Origin: Bacteroidota bacterium
GTDB taxonomy: Bacteria; Bacteroidota; Rhodothermia; Rhodothermales; UBA10348
DNA: 40,617 nucleotides
Direction: 5' to 3'
NCBI GenBank assembly: GCA_022571255.1
Contig: JACZYD010000013.1
Coordinates: forward strand, 1 to 40,617
Shown here piece after piece: positions 9,236-18,010 of the stretch. A program made the position numbers and the translations under genes. Position 1 is the stretch's first letter, and every line of letters begins with the position of its first letter. Under the pieces are notes generated by a model that did not search any database, was not told the origin of the DNA, and saw only the letters and a list, made by a program, of their open reading frames with translations.

Positions 9236-10079
9236 GTTCCCTGAGAACTTCGTCTTCCGGGACCCACTCTACACTCGCTGAATACCCGGCGCCGACAAAA
9301 CCAAAACCGTTAACGACGTTCGAAAACGTTCCCGGTTCGGAAAAAAGGTCCGCATCGAAAGTGCCTCCCGGTGGATCCCAGCTTTCGTCTGTGACCACAA
9401 CGCGCATTTCAATCTTGTCAAGAACCACCTCCTGAATACCGAAAAAAATGGCCATTTGAAAAACAAGCTCGACGTCATCGCGAAAATCCAACGTGACTAT
9501 TTGCCCGCCATTGACTTTTGTCTGTTGGAGGTTATAGTTCACATTGAATTTGCCCACGTTGGTAAAATAGGTAACGTTGATATTGATCAGGTGCGGTGCA
9601 TCGCGCCACAATACCGGTTGTGTCAGAAAAAACCCGTCTACGTTGTGTTCCAGGATTTCTGCCGTTGAGAACGGTGGTACCCGTGTCAGCACTTCCGCCT
9701 TGACACCGTCCGAGCGGATCACTTCGAGAAGGTAACGGTGATCATGGATCGGCTGAAATGGAGCCCAGAAAACGTGTCCAAATGTGCCATTTTGAAATTG
9801 CACGACAGAATCCTGCCAGGCAATCGATTGCCCGGAGTCCAGATCGGTAGACAGAACGGTTGCATCAATGGGTTCAGGACGGGTTAACTCGAGAAGCGCA
9901 TCGATCTGAAAAACACGAAGAGCCTGCACATCCACCAGCGGGTTAATCACACCATAGATGGAAAATGCGTTATCGGTGAGTTCGACGCGGGTGATCTCCT
10001 CTTCGCATCCCGTAAAAAAGAGGAGCGCAAGAATGCAGGCAGTGCCACGCCGGCCATATGTATGGAGTCGCAGTATCAA
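9210..10079 (-). CDS. DUF4249 lipoprotein, partner of the TonB-dependent receptor
   Basis: 289 residues. The N-terminus is a lipoprotein signal: basic start, ILALLFF, then T-G-C with the lipidated Cys at 25, followed by acidic residues (EEE). The mature part begins FSIYGVINPLVDVQALRVFQ, then DATVLSTDLDSGQ..., the DUF4249 beginning. DUF4249 genes habitually sit next to TonB-dependent receptors with a carboxypeptidase-regulatory plug extension in Bacteroidota, as here. A role as surface or periplasmic accessory to that receptor is inference. The TTG start overlaps the receptor stop as TTGA (10076-10079), which indicates translational coupling. Its own 3' end overlaps the oxidase gene start. Confidence 0.82.
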   Translation of the reverse strand: MILRLHTYGRRGTACILALLFFTGCEEEITRVELTDNAFSIYGVINPLVDVQALRVFQIDALLELTRPEPIDATVLSTDLDSGQSIAWQDSVVQFQNGTFGHVFWAPFQPIHDHRYLLEVIRSDGVKAEVLTRVPPFSTAEILEHNVDGFFLTQPVLWRDAPHLININVTYFTNVGKFNVNYNLQQTKVNGGQIVTLDFRDDVELVFQMAIFFGIQEVVLDKIEMRVVVTDESWDPPGGTFDADLFSEPGTFSNVVNGFGFVGAGYSASVEWVPEDEVLRELGFFIPGG

Positions 10080-12421
10080 AGGGACGAGATTTTTATGCCA
10101 AGGGAAGGAATGATGGGAAGCTGATCGGTGCGTTGCTGGGTGAAAACGTCCAGTGAAAAAACGTTTCTGCGGTTGTATACGTTGAGTACACTGGCCTGTA
10201 TCATGATTCTTGCAGCCGAGACGGTAAACGAATAATCTGCGCTCACGTCGAGGCGATGATACGTCGGAAGCTCACCGTTGAACGGTCGTTCGAATATGAC
10301 CCTGCGATTACCGGATTCTTTGAATACGTCGATAAGGCCGTCCACGAGCACAAGACCGTCGAATCCCTGGGCGCGGCTGAACGGCAATCCTGACCCGAAC
10401 TGCCATCTCGCTGTCAGGTTGAGGCTTTTCAAACGGCCGCCGATAAGAAAATTTATCTGATGCCGCCGATCGTGTGCCGGTCTGAACGAAAATGTGCTTG
10501 AGCCGAACCAGAGTTGGAGGGACGATTGCTTGGCCTCGTAGTTTACCCAGGACAAACCGTAAGTCAAATGCCCGTAAATCACCCGTTTTTTGAGTTCAAG
10601 GCGAAGATCAACCCCCCGCGCACGTCCGTCTGCCGACTGCAATTTCGTCGTGAGTCGGGGGAACCCGGTCCATTCCGCTATGAATAAATTTGAATACCAC
10701 TTGTAGTAGACCTCGGCCGACAGGGATAATTCTTGCGTCGCTTGAATGCCATATCCCAAGATCGAATGAATGGCGCTGGGTACGCTTTCCTGATCCGGAA
10801 TGGCCGTCCACGCCGTGAAGACGCTTGTCGCGTCGCGACGATCTGTCACTCCTACTACTTCCTGATGATATATCCCGAATGCGCCGCTGAATCTGTGTAT
10901 CCGGTTTTTCCACACGGCTCTGAGCCGGGGCTCAATGTACGTATTTCTTTTGCTGGGAAACGTGTGGATTCGGAGACTGGGCGAGACGGTCAATTCAGGG
11001 GTAGGTTTGAAATCCGGCTCCGCATAAATTCCAACCTCGGTCAAATATTCCGTTCGAGAGATAAGATTTTGAAAGAGGCCGTCAAGATCGGTGGAAAGTT
11101 TAAGGGTACGCGCGAAGATGCCCCAACGGATATCGGCAACTCCGCCGTAAAAAGTCATATCCGCAGACGTATTGAATCGCGAAGTCAGCGAAGAGCGGAT
11201 CGGTTCGGTTTCCGGACCCAGTTCACTCTGGAGTCTGGAAAATGAAAAACTGAAGTCCGCCATGAGCGGAGCTTCTCCGGGAAGTACCAGATAACGAGCA
11301 CCTATTGCCTGATTGCGCCATCGCACTTCGGCCAGTGGTGTAAGTCCGATGTTTTTGGAAGATATGCCACGGTCGGTGGTCTGGATGACCGAGACTGAAA
11401 CGCGGCTGTTTTCGGTGATCTCTCCGTAAACTTTGGCAAAGAAATCGTTGAAGCTGTATGGTATCGGATCAGCGATGAGCCTCGATGCACCCTCCTCAAT
11501 GATTGACTGCCGGAACGAGGCCAGGAAAGAGAACCGGTTCTCTCTGTCGATCGGGCCCTCTGCCGTAGCGCTGACAAGGAAAGAAGAAACACTCGCCGAC
11601 CCGGCGAATCGGTGTCTGTTTCCATGCCTGGACGAGACATCGATCACAGACGAGATTCGTCCGCCGTATTTGGCGCCGAACCCACCCGCGTAGACATCCA
11701 CCGAGCTTAGAATTTCGGTAGGAAAAGCCGAGAAAAAACCCAGAATGTGAAAAGGCTGGTAGATAATCATTCCGTCGAGCAGGACCAGATTCTGCCACGG
11801 CTCACCACCCCGGATAAAAAACTGACCGCCCTGATCCCCGATGGTCACAAATCCCGGAAGCGCACTCAGGTATGAGGCGAGGTCCCCATTGATATCCGGG
11901 CTTGGAATTCTTTCGATCTCAGCCGGGAGGATTGTCTGCAGGCCGGCCGTGATCGATGCGGTACCTGTTTCGCGCTCGGCGTCGACCAATATCTCCCCCA
12001 CCTTTTCGGTTCGGGGTTCGAGTGCTACGGAGTATGTGGTTATTACATCGGGTTTGACGAAGAACGTGTCAACCCGCGACTTGTAGCCAACGTAGGAAGC
12101 CTCAAAAATATATCGGCCCGCTGCAAGATGGCTGATCGCATAAAAACCGTCCGAATTGGCCGCAGTCCCGAAGACATCACCGGCCGTGTTTATAAATTGA
12201 ACGTTGGCGCCCGGAAGAGATTGGCCCGTTGCCAGGTCTGTAATAAATCCCCGGACGGTAGACGACTGGGCGTGTGCATGATGGCCCCTGTCTGCGCCTG
12301 GCGCAAACAAGAAAAAAGGGATCAGGAATAATTTTAAAAAACCAACCCTGAGCAAAGACAGTTCCAGTAGGCGAAAAAAATCAAACAAGCTTACTGTGGC
12401 GTTGTTGGTAAATCCACCCAT
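10076..12421 (-). CDS. TonB-dependent outer-membrane receptor with carboxypeptidase-regulatory-like N-domain
   Basis: About 781 residues from the ATG at 12421. This start is chosen because the longer frame would overlap the upstream response regulator, whereas this ATG begins 13 bp after that gene's stop. The sequence opens with a hydrophobic export signal ending AHAQ, then a carboxypeptidase-regulatory-like beta-sandwich (VRGFITDLATGQSLPGANV...YEASYVGYKS type). The plug domain follows (LSALPGFVTIGDQGGQFFIRGG, LDGMIIYQPFHILGFFSAF, DVYAGGFGAKYGGR.SSVIDV), and then a beta-barrel to the C-terminus. The last residues are I-K-I-S-S-L rather than a strong aromatic-terminal signature. It imports an unidentified substrate across the outer membrane using TonB/ExbBD encoded elsewhere. 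Second gene of the operon. Confidence 0.92.
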   Translation of the reverse strand: MGGFTNNATVSLFDFFRLLELSLLRVGFLKLFLIPFFLFAPGADRGHHAHAQSSTVRGFITDLATGQSLPGANVQFINTAGDVFGTAANSDGFYAISHLAAGRYIFEASYVGYKSRVDTFFVKPDVITTYSVALEPRTEKVGEILVDAERETGTASITAGLQTILPAEIERIPSPDINGDLASYLSALPGFVTIGDQGGQFFIRGGEPWQNLVLLDGMIIYQPFHILGFFSAFPTEILSSVDVYAGGFGAKYGGRISSVIDVSSRHGNRHRFAGSASVSSFLVSATAEGPIDRENRFSFLASFRQSIIEEGASRLIADPIPYSFNDFFAKVYGEITENSRVSVSVIQTTDRGISSKNIGLTPLAEVRWRNQAIGARYLVLPGEAPLMADFSFSFSRLQSELGPETEPIRSSLTSRFNTSADMTFYGGVADIRWGIFARTLKLSTDLDGLFQNLISRTEYLTEVGIYAEPDFKPTPELTVSPSLRIHTFPSKRNTYIEPRLRAVWKNRIHRFSGAFGIYHQEVVGVTDRRDATSVFTAWTAIPDQESVPSAIHSILGYGIQATQELSLSAEVYYKWYSNLFIAEWTGFPRLTTKLQSADGRARGVDLRLELKKRVIYGHLTYGLSWVNYEAKQSSLQLWFGSSTFSFRPAHDRRHQINFLIGGRLKSLNLTARWQFGSGLPFSRAQGFDGLVLVDGLIDVFKESGNRRVIFERPFNGELPTYHRLDVSADYSFTVSAARIMIQASVLNVYNRRNVFSLDVFTQQRTDQLPIIPSLGIKISSL

Positions 12422-12434
12422 TTCGGAGTGCGTC

Positions 12435-12812
12435 TTACACCTCGGCAAATTCCATGATAGTCTTTTTGAGCGCCTTGAAATCGATGGGTTTGGAGATGTA
12501 ACCGTCACAGCACAGTGCTTCTGCTTTTCTGCGATAATCCTCGTTATCATAAGCAGTCATCATACAAACGGGTACGGGCGGCGGCACCGCTTTGATTTTC
12601 CTCAGCAACTCCAGGCCTGTCATGCCGGGCATGTTAATGTCTGATAGAACGAGCACGACATCTGCCCTTTCCTGTTCGTAAAGTAAATCAAGTGCTTCCT
12701 CTCCGGAAAACGCAAACAACAAATGGAGTTCACCACTTGAAATCTCATGCCGAAACCGCATCTTGAACAGAGGCTCTACATCTCGCTCGTCGTCGACTAC
12801 CAGGATTTTCAT
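12435..12812 (-). CDS. single-domain CheY-like response regulator
   Basis: 125 residues, one receiver domain only and no output domain. The acidic pocket is VVDDE (5-9), the phosphoacceptor Asp is in VLSDINMPGMTG, the conserved Thr/Ser is in MMTAYD, and the Lys is in SKPIDF. The stretch F-R-H-E-I-S-S-G-E...F-A-F-S-G-E-E-A-L closely resembles the receiver inside the divergent kinase fusion (RFRKKIRAGE...FALDGQEAL), so the two look paralogous. It is the first gene of the minus-strand operon that continues into the TonB receptor (13 bp gap), which is an unusual head gene for such an operon. It probably acts as a phosphate shuttle or competes with the fused receiver for the nearby histidine kinase (inference). 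Confidence 0.92.
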   Translation of the reverse strand: MKILVVDDERDVEPLFKMRFRHEISSGELHLLFAFSGEEALDLLYEQERADVVLVLSDINMPGMTGLELLRKIKAVPPPVPVCMMTAYDNEDYRRKAEALCCDGYISKPIDFKALKKTIMEFAEV

Positions 12813-13234
12813 TGGATGAGGTCCATGATGGGATAAACACTAAAAGTGTAACGACGGAAAGTCACAAAACGTTGCATTCCAGAGCCCGGAGACACAGCTT
12901 TGTTTTCTGCGCGTATTTTTTTATGGGTCTCGTTCGAGCATGGGTCTCGTTCGAGCTCAGCAGAGCATAGCAGAGCGGTGCTCTGCGTGAAAACGGGGAA
13001 CGATGATACGGGAACAATCATGTTGCTCTAAGCCGTCCTTGAAAACCGAGAGAATCCGATCCCCCGCGCCGATCTTGTCGGCACTCACTATATTTAAATT
13101 CAAGGATAGATGGAAAAGATCAGAATGCCCGGGCTATTATCGAAACTTCCGTAAAAAAAACAGATGATCCGGCCGCTTTACTGGGTCGAACGGTCGCGCA
13201 GTACCGCATCGACTCATACATCGGTGGTGGTGGC
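12813..13234. other. divergent control region between response regulator and kinase fusion
   Basis: About 420 bp between the two divergent genes; the right end is probably N-terminal coding sequence of the kinase (see that entry). It must contain both promoters. It holds a 17-bp direct repeat at 12923-12956, followed by a CAGCAGAGCATAGCAGAGCG stretch that repeats AGCAGAGC. An AT-rich TATATTTAAATT lies at 13089-13100. No gene was found on either strand apart from the kinase extension. Confidence 0.5.
12923..12956. repeat. 17-bp direct repeat in the divergent promoter region
   Basis: ATGGGTCTCGTTCGAGC occurs twice, back to back, at 12923-12939 and 12940-12956. Each unit has a short inner inverted element (TCTCGTTCGAG). 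It could be a regulator binding site or just another local duplication; the sequence alone does not decide. Confidence 0.8.
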
Positions 13235-15265
13235 ATGGGAGTGGTATACAAGGCGGAAGACCAGAAGCTCAAGCGAAATGTTGCTCTGAAATTTCTTCCG
13301 GTAACACTCTGGCACGATCCGGTGGCCAAAAAACGTTTTCTGCGTGAGGCCCGGGCGGCATCTGCGCTCGATCACCCGCATATCTGCACGATTTTTGAAA
13401 TTGGTGAAGACAACGGGCGACCGTTTATTGCCATGGCCTATTATGAAGGTCAAACGATTGAACGATTAATTTCTCGCGGTTTGATGGATATCCCGCAGGC
13501 CGTCAGACTCGGAGTTGAGATGAGTGATGCTCTTTCCGAAGCGCACTCAAAAGGAGTAGTGCACCGCGATATCAAACCGGCTAACGTGATCGTGGTGGAC
13601 GGCGGAGCATCTCGCATTCTGGATTTTGGCCTGGCGTTGTCCGAACACAGTGAACACATGACACAAGAGGGTGCAGTGATGGGTACGGCATCCTATATGT
13701 CACCCGAGCAGTCAGCAGGCGTCCAAGTCGATTTCCGGACGGATATCTGGTCATTGGGCGCCGTTCTGTACGAAATGTTGTGTGGCATAAGGCCGTTCGG
13801 AGGTGGATACCCGCAGGCGATCGTTTACGGAATCCTGAATATGGAGCCTGAGCCGTTGTCTGCCCTCAGGCCGGGGCTTCCCATGCAGCTCATCCAGATA
13901 GTTGAACAGGCGCTGAAAAAAAAGCCAGAATCACGATTTGGAAGAATGTCTGATATGAAGGAAGCCCTGGATGCGGTCGAGCAACGCCTGAAGGCAAAAT
14001 CAGAAGCGAAAAATTTGATGGGTGATGTTGGTACAACGGTTGTTCCGGCAGGGATTTCCGGGGGTACACCGATTCTCGCAACAGCAGTACACATCGCGGC
14101 GCCCATCGTAATGCACGGCGATGTACTTCATATTCTGTGTGTCGATGACGAACCCGAACTCGAACTGCTGATGCAGCAGCGGTTTCGAAAGAAAATTCGT
14201 GCAGGTGAATGGAAATTTACTTTCGCACTTGACGGTCAGGAGGCGCTCGTCAAACTGGATAAATTTCCGGAGATCGGCCTGATTCTGACCGACTTGAATA
14301 TGCCTCGAATGGACGGATTGACCCTGCTGGGTAAAATCGCCGAACTTGACAGGCCTCTGCGTACAGTGGTTGTGTCGGCCTACGGGGATCTGGAGAAAAT
14401 CCGGGCGGCAATGAATCGAGGTGCTTTTGATTTTGTGACAAAACCCATCGAATTCAAAGATCTTGAGACCACAATCCTGAAGGCCGCGCGTGATCTGGAG
14501 GTGTATCGCAAAGCGCTTCGTACCCAGCAGCAGTCGGTCTCCGTACAGCAAGAGATGGATGTTGAGCGAAGGGTTCAAGAGGCTATCATGCCAGTCTCCT
14601 TCCCTACCGGAGATGGTTTTGAGGTATATGGCTTCAGTGCTCCCGCAGCCGAAGTGAGCGGGACATTTTATGACGCATTTAAAATGCAGGATGGACGTTT
14701 AGGTCTGATTCTCGGTGATGCGGGAGGGAGCGGGGTCGCAGCTGCGCTTCTCATGGCGATGGGTCAGACGTTTGTAAAGAGCTTCATTCAGCAAGGGATG
14801 ACTCCGGCTAAATGCCTTACCCAGCTCAATACGATGTTGTTTGCTGACGGACTGCCTCACATCGGACTCAGGATTGTCGCAGCTGCCTTCGATCCATCGA
14901 CCGGTGAATTATTCATATCCAATGCGGGTCATGAGGCACCGTACATTCTCCGAAGAAAAGGCAGTATTGAAACTCCTGAAGAGAAGGGATCTGTCATTTG
15001 GGAAGATGCCGAGGCCGAGTTCAATGATTTGCAGTTGAATCTGGAACCTTCGGATGCCGTCATTTTTGGTTCGACCGGACTTGCTGGCGCTGTGGACGCT
15101 TCCGGCAGCGCATTTACCAGAGAACGCCTTGCCAAAACGATCCGAGAAACACCTTCTTCCAGTCCAACGTCGCTAATCCGGCATATCGTACATACGGTTC
15201 AAGATTATTCAGGCGATACGGATCCGCGGGAGGACTTGACGATTCTTGTACTGAAGAAGAACTGA
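13235..15265 (+). CDS. Ser/Thr protein kinase - receiver - PP2C/SpoIIE-like fusion
   Basis: 676 residues from the first ATG, but that ATG is the Met inside the glycine-rich loop (YIGGGG-M-GVVYKAE). The open frame extends left to about 13094 and encodes PAALLGRTVAQYRIDSYIGGGG, so the true protein is longer and lacks an obvious ATG/GTG/TTG start. Kinase: ATP lysine K19 (NVALKF), HRDIKPAN with D112, DFG, and MSPEQ. Receiver, about 300-425: CVDDE, phosphoacceptor D353 (LTDLNMP), VSAYG, TKPIEF. A short coiled coil leads into a SpoIIE/RsbU-type PP2C fold (about 450-676). There the first metal motif GGD reads SGT (T477) and the TDG motif reads STG (T614), while GDAGGSG and the final ED remain. A weakened or dead phosphatase is likely. 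It probably integrates phosphorelay input with Ser/Thr phosphorylation. Confidence 0.9.
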   Translation: MGVVYKAEDQKLKRNVALKFLPVTLWHDPVAKKRFLREARAASALDHPHICTIFEIGEDNGRPFIAMAYYEGQTIERLISRGLMDIPQAVRLGVEMSDALSEAHSKGVVHRDIKPANVIVVDGGASRILDFGLALSEHSEHMTQEGAVMGTASYMSPEQSAGVQVDFRTDIWSLGAVLYEMLCGIRPFGGGYPQAIVYGILNMEPEPLSALRPGLPMQLIQIVEQALKKKPESRFGRMSDMKEALDAVEQRLKAKSEAKNLMGDVGTTVVPAGISGGTPILATAVHIAAPIVMHGDVLHILCVDDEPELELLMQQRFRKKIRAGEWKFTFALDGQEALVKLDKFPEIGLILTDLNMPRMDGLTLLGKIAELDRPLRTVVVSAYGDLEKIRAAMNRGAFDFVTKPIEFKDLETTILKAARDLEVYRKALRTQQQSVSVQQEMDVERRVQEAIMPVSFPTGDGFEVYGFSAPAAEVSGTFYDAFKMQDGRLGLILGDAGGSGVAAALLMAMGQTFVKSFIQQGMTPAKCLTQLNTMLFADGLPHIGLRIVAAAFDPSTGELFISNAGHEAPYILRRKGSIETPEEKGSVIWEDAEAEFNDLQLNLEPSDAVIFGSTGLAGAVDASGSAFTRERLAKTIRETPSSSPTSLIRHIVHTVQDYSGDTDPREDLTILVLKKN

Positions 15266-15311
15266 GCCGGAGTCGGAGTCGGAAACAGGGAGTCGTGAAT
15301 ACGAAGTCGAA

Positions 15312-17795
15312 TCAGGCAGGCAGTCTCACGACAAACTCGGCACCGCCTTCTTTCGATTTGCGAACCGTCATTTTTCCGCCGTGGCCTGTCGTGACGATGT
15401 CGTAACTGAGGCTGAGCCCGAGGCCTGTGCCTTCTCCGGTGGCTTTTGTGGTGAAGAACGGCTCGAAGATTTTCTCGCGTATATCCTCGGGGATGCCGGG
15501 ACCGTTGTCTGAAACCGTGATTTGTACGATATCACCATCGCGGGTCGTACTTATGGTTACAGAAGGATTTTCGGTGTCGCGTAACGCGTCAAATGCATTG
15601 CTGAGCAGGTTCAGAAAAACGCGTCCGAGTTCCTGTGGCATGACGGATACAATTCCGGTATCCTCTGCGAAGTCGCGAACAATTTCTGCCTGGAACACTT
15701 CATCCCGCGCTCTCATCCCATGCCAGGCGAGATTCGCGTATTCCTCCAGAAATTCGTTGAGGTCAATATCTTCTTTTTCTGAGATTCCACCTTTTGCGTG
15801 CTGCATCATGGCACGAACAATGGAATCAGCACGTTTACCATGTTTTGTGATCTGCTCAGCATTTTCGCGCATATCCGCGAGGAGTGTTTTTATCGCTTCG
15901 GAGTCGCCCACTTCGACCGCTTCGGCCAGTTCGTCCATAAGTTCGCTTCCGACTTCAGCAAAATTGTTCACGAAGTTGAGCGGATTTTTAATTTCGTGAG
16001 CAATGCCGGCTATCAATGAGCCAAGTGACGCCAGTTTTTCCTGTTCAACGAGCTGAGCCTGTGTGGCTCGCAGGTCAACGATCGTGCTGTCAAGATCTTT
16101 GGTGCGTTGAGAGACCAGTTCTTCCATTCGAACGCTGTATTCGCGTAACGAGGCCGTCATCCTGTTAAAATAGTCTGCAAGTGAGCCGAGCTCATTTCGC
16201 TCTGCGATAACGACTTCAGCGTCAAGATCACCTGTTTGAACCGCCGTAAGACCCGCGAGAATGCGATCGAGGGGTTTAAGAATACCGCTTCTGTAATAAA
16301 TGATTCCGAACACAAGCATGAGCAAGAGACCCGAGATACTGACCCATGCGGCCGGCACAACAAGAGGATGTACAAACCGTCTGTAAGCATCCCGAAGCTC
16401 AACATGTTCAAACAGCGCCTGTCCGGCTTTACCGGTAAAGAGCCCGGCAGGGAAAATCATGGCATCAGCCGGCCCGCCGGGAGAAATTCCCAGGTAACTG
16501 GTAAACGGGAGTGTATTCAAATCGAGGTAGTTGAATTCTATTCGGCCGTCCGGGTACAGAATCGTCTGCATGGTCAGCGTGGATTCATTCAGATCGTAGT
16601 GGCTGGCTTTCTCCCAGGTAACTGCAAAGTGATCGGGCGTGGCATCGACCCGTATTCCTGCATCGGTTGCAGCCAGAAAAAGATCCGCATAATACACCAT
16701 GACAGACGGCGTCTCGTCAAAAAGGCTCAGTCCGGACGAAAAAGTGTTGTCTGCGTCCAGTTCGCGCCCCAGAGAGATTGAACCATTTGTACCCACCCAG
16801 ACCGAGTCATACTCGATCCCGTAAAACGGAAACGGAAAATCAGATAGAAACATCGCGGCGTCGTCGTCGGCAGGAGATATTCGAACGCCGCCAGTATTGA
16901 CCCAGGTCGATTCTGTTTCTTCTACGGTGTATCTGCCCGTAGAATCCGGAATAAACACTCTCGACGGTACATCGCCCGGATCCAGAAACTGTTGCCGGAG
17001 ACTGACTTCGGTTCGCATCAGGGGGATCACGATGGCCAGTATTGATACATAAGCGATCAGCAGAAAGCCGACCATTTTCACGAGGAGTGAGTGTTTTTCT
17101 TCCCCGTAGAGCAGGTATCCGATAATGAGCGACCCGGCGGCAATGACGGTCATCAACGCGGGCAAAATAGCCCTCAACTCTGCAGATATAGAGATGAAAA
17201 CAGTGATATACGGGGTTGTCACCACAAAAATGAGAGTGGCAATGGAGGTCATAAATGTCATCACGACGAGTCTTCGAGCGCGGAAGTCATGCTTGTGGCT
17301 GTACGCGAGCCAGAGTTTTCTTACGGCCGAGCCGATCAACCAGAGATTCAGACCAACGATAATTCTCCCCATAAAGCGAAATTGCTCGATAAGCCCATTG
17401 ATATCATCGTACATGAACATATAACGGCCCGATACGACGACGGCCATCACCACGCAAACGGTGAGGAAAATGCGTTCTTCCCAACGGGCAAAACGGAAGC
17501 CAATCCGATAAATGATCATTGCCAGGATAAACTGGAATGCGATCCGGCTGATGAGCAGGATGTAAGGCATCATTCTGGCGGATTCGTATCCCCGTCCAGA
17601 AATCAACAAATGGGTGTGGGTGATTTCGAACGAGAGGGTCGTGAACGAATAAATGAGCCACGTAATCAGCATCGACAGGATCAGCTTCGTGTCACGCGAT
17701 TTATTCGGGATGGTGAACAGATACGTTACGGCGATAGCAAGTCCAGCGAGATAAACCAGCTGGGCCACATACATCGGTGTCAGGAAAAATTCCAT
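15312..17795 (-). CDS. multi-pass sensor histidine kinase with large extracytoplasmic domain, HAMP, HisKA, HATPase
   Basis: About 827 residues from the ATG at 17795 (the frame also allows TTG at 17810). The first 240 residues hold about seven hydrophobic segments (7TM-type module). An extracytoplasmic region follows. About residues 320-450 include [20 protein letters not shown]...YADL...WEKA...[10 protein letters not shown], which resembles nidogen-like or adhesin-type beta domains. A last TM (about 478-500), HAMP ([12 protein letters not shown]...GDL), a coiled coil and HisKA come next ([11 protein letters not shown]605 counted from 17810). HATPase motifs are [17 protein letters not shown] and GTGLGLSL. 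The [10 protein letters not shown]-box and C-terminal organisation are of the type often paired with receiver-phosphatase proteins. It converges on the kinase fusion (46 bp), and both of its plausible targets, the two receivers, are within 3 kb. Confidence 0.9.
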   Translation of the reverse strand: MEFFLTPMYVAQLVYLAGLAIAVTYLFTIPNKSRDTKLILSMLITWLIYSFTTLSFEITHTHLLISGRGYESARMMPYILLISRIAFQFILAMIIYRIGFRFARWEERIFLTVCVVMAVVVSGRYMFMYDDINGLIEQFRFMGRIIVGLNLWLIGSAVRKLWLAYSHKHDFRARRLVVMTFMTSIATLIFVVTTPYITVFISISAELRAILPALMTVIAAGSLIIGYLLYGEEKHSLLVKMVGFLLIAYVSILAIVIPLMRTEVSLRQQFLDPGDVPSRVFIPDSTGRYTVEETESTWVNTGGVRISPADDDAAMFLSDFPFPFYGIEYDSVWVGTNGSISLGRELDADNTFSSGLSLFDETPSVMVYYADLFLAATDAGIRVDATPDHFAVTWEKASHYDLNESTLTMQTILYPDGRIEFNYLDLNTLPFTSYLGISPGGPADAMIFPAGLFTGKAGQALFEHVELRDAYRRFVHPLVVPAAWVSISGLLLMLVFGIIYYRSGILKPLDRILAGLTAVQTGDLDAEVVIAERNELGSLADYFNRMTASLREYSVRMEELVSQRTKDLDSTIVDLRATQAQLVEQEKLASLGSLIAGIAHEIKNPLNFVNNFAEVGSELMDELAEAVEVGDSEAIKTLLADMRENAEQITKHGKRADSIVRAMMQHAKGGISEKEDIDLNEFLEEYANLAWHGMRARDEVFQAEIVRDFAEDTGIVSVMPQELGRVFLNLLSNAFDALRDTENPSVTISTTRDGDIVQITVSDNGPGIPEDIREKIFEPFFTTKATGEGTGLGLSLSYDIVTTGHGGKMTVRKSKEGGAEFVVRLPA

Positions 17796-18010
17796 CAGTC
17801 GATAGTCCAAATTATCATAATTCGGTTCGAATCAGAATTGATCGGAAATCTTATTATAAAGCGAGACAAACAGATAGAGCGAGTTGCGATTGATAGATAT
17901 GCATAATACGACTTTTCGACTGTCGCGTTATCATCCTGTAAAGTAGCGGCTTGATCACATTTTTGTGCTCTGTCCCTTTATATTTGAGCACAAACAAACC
18001 CACCACGTGA

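Noticed and set aside
17091-17906. 271-aa plus-strand ORF
   Set aside because: Antisense to the histidine kinase transmembrane region; highly charged, low-complexity translation typical of reverse-complemented hydrophobic codons.
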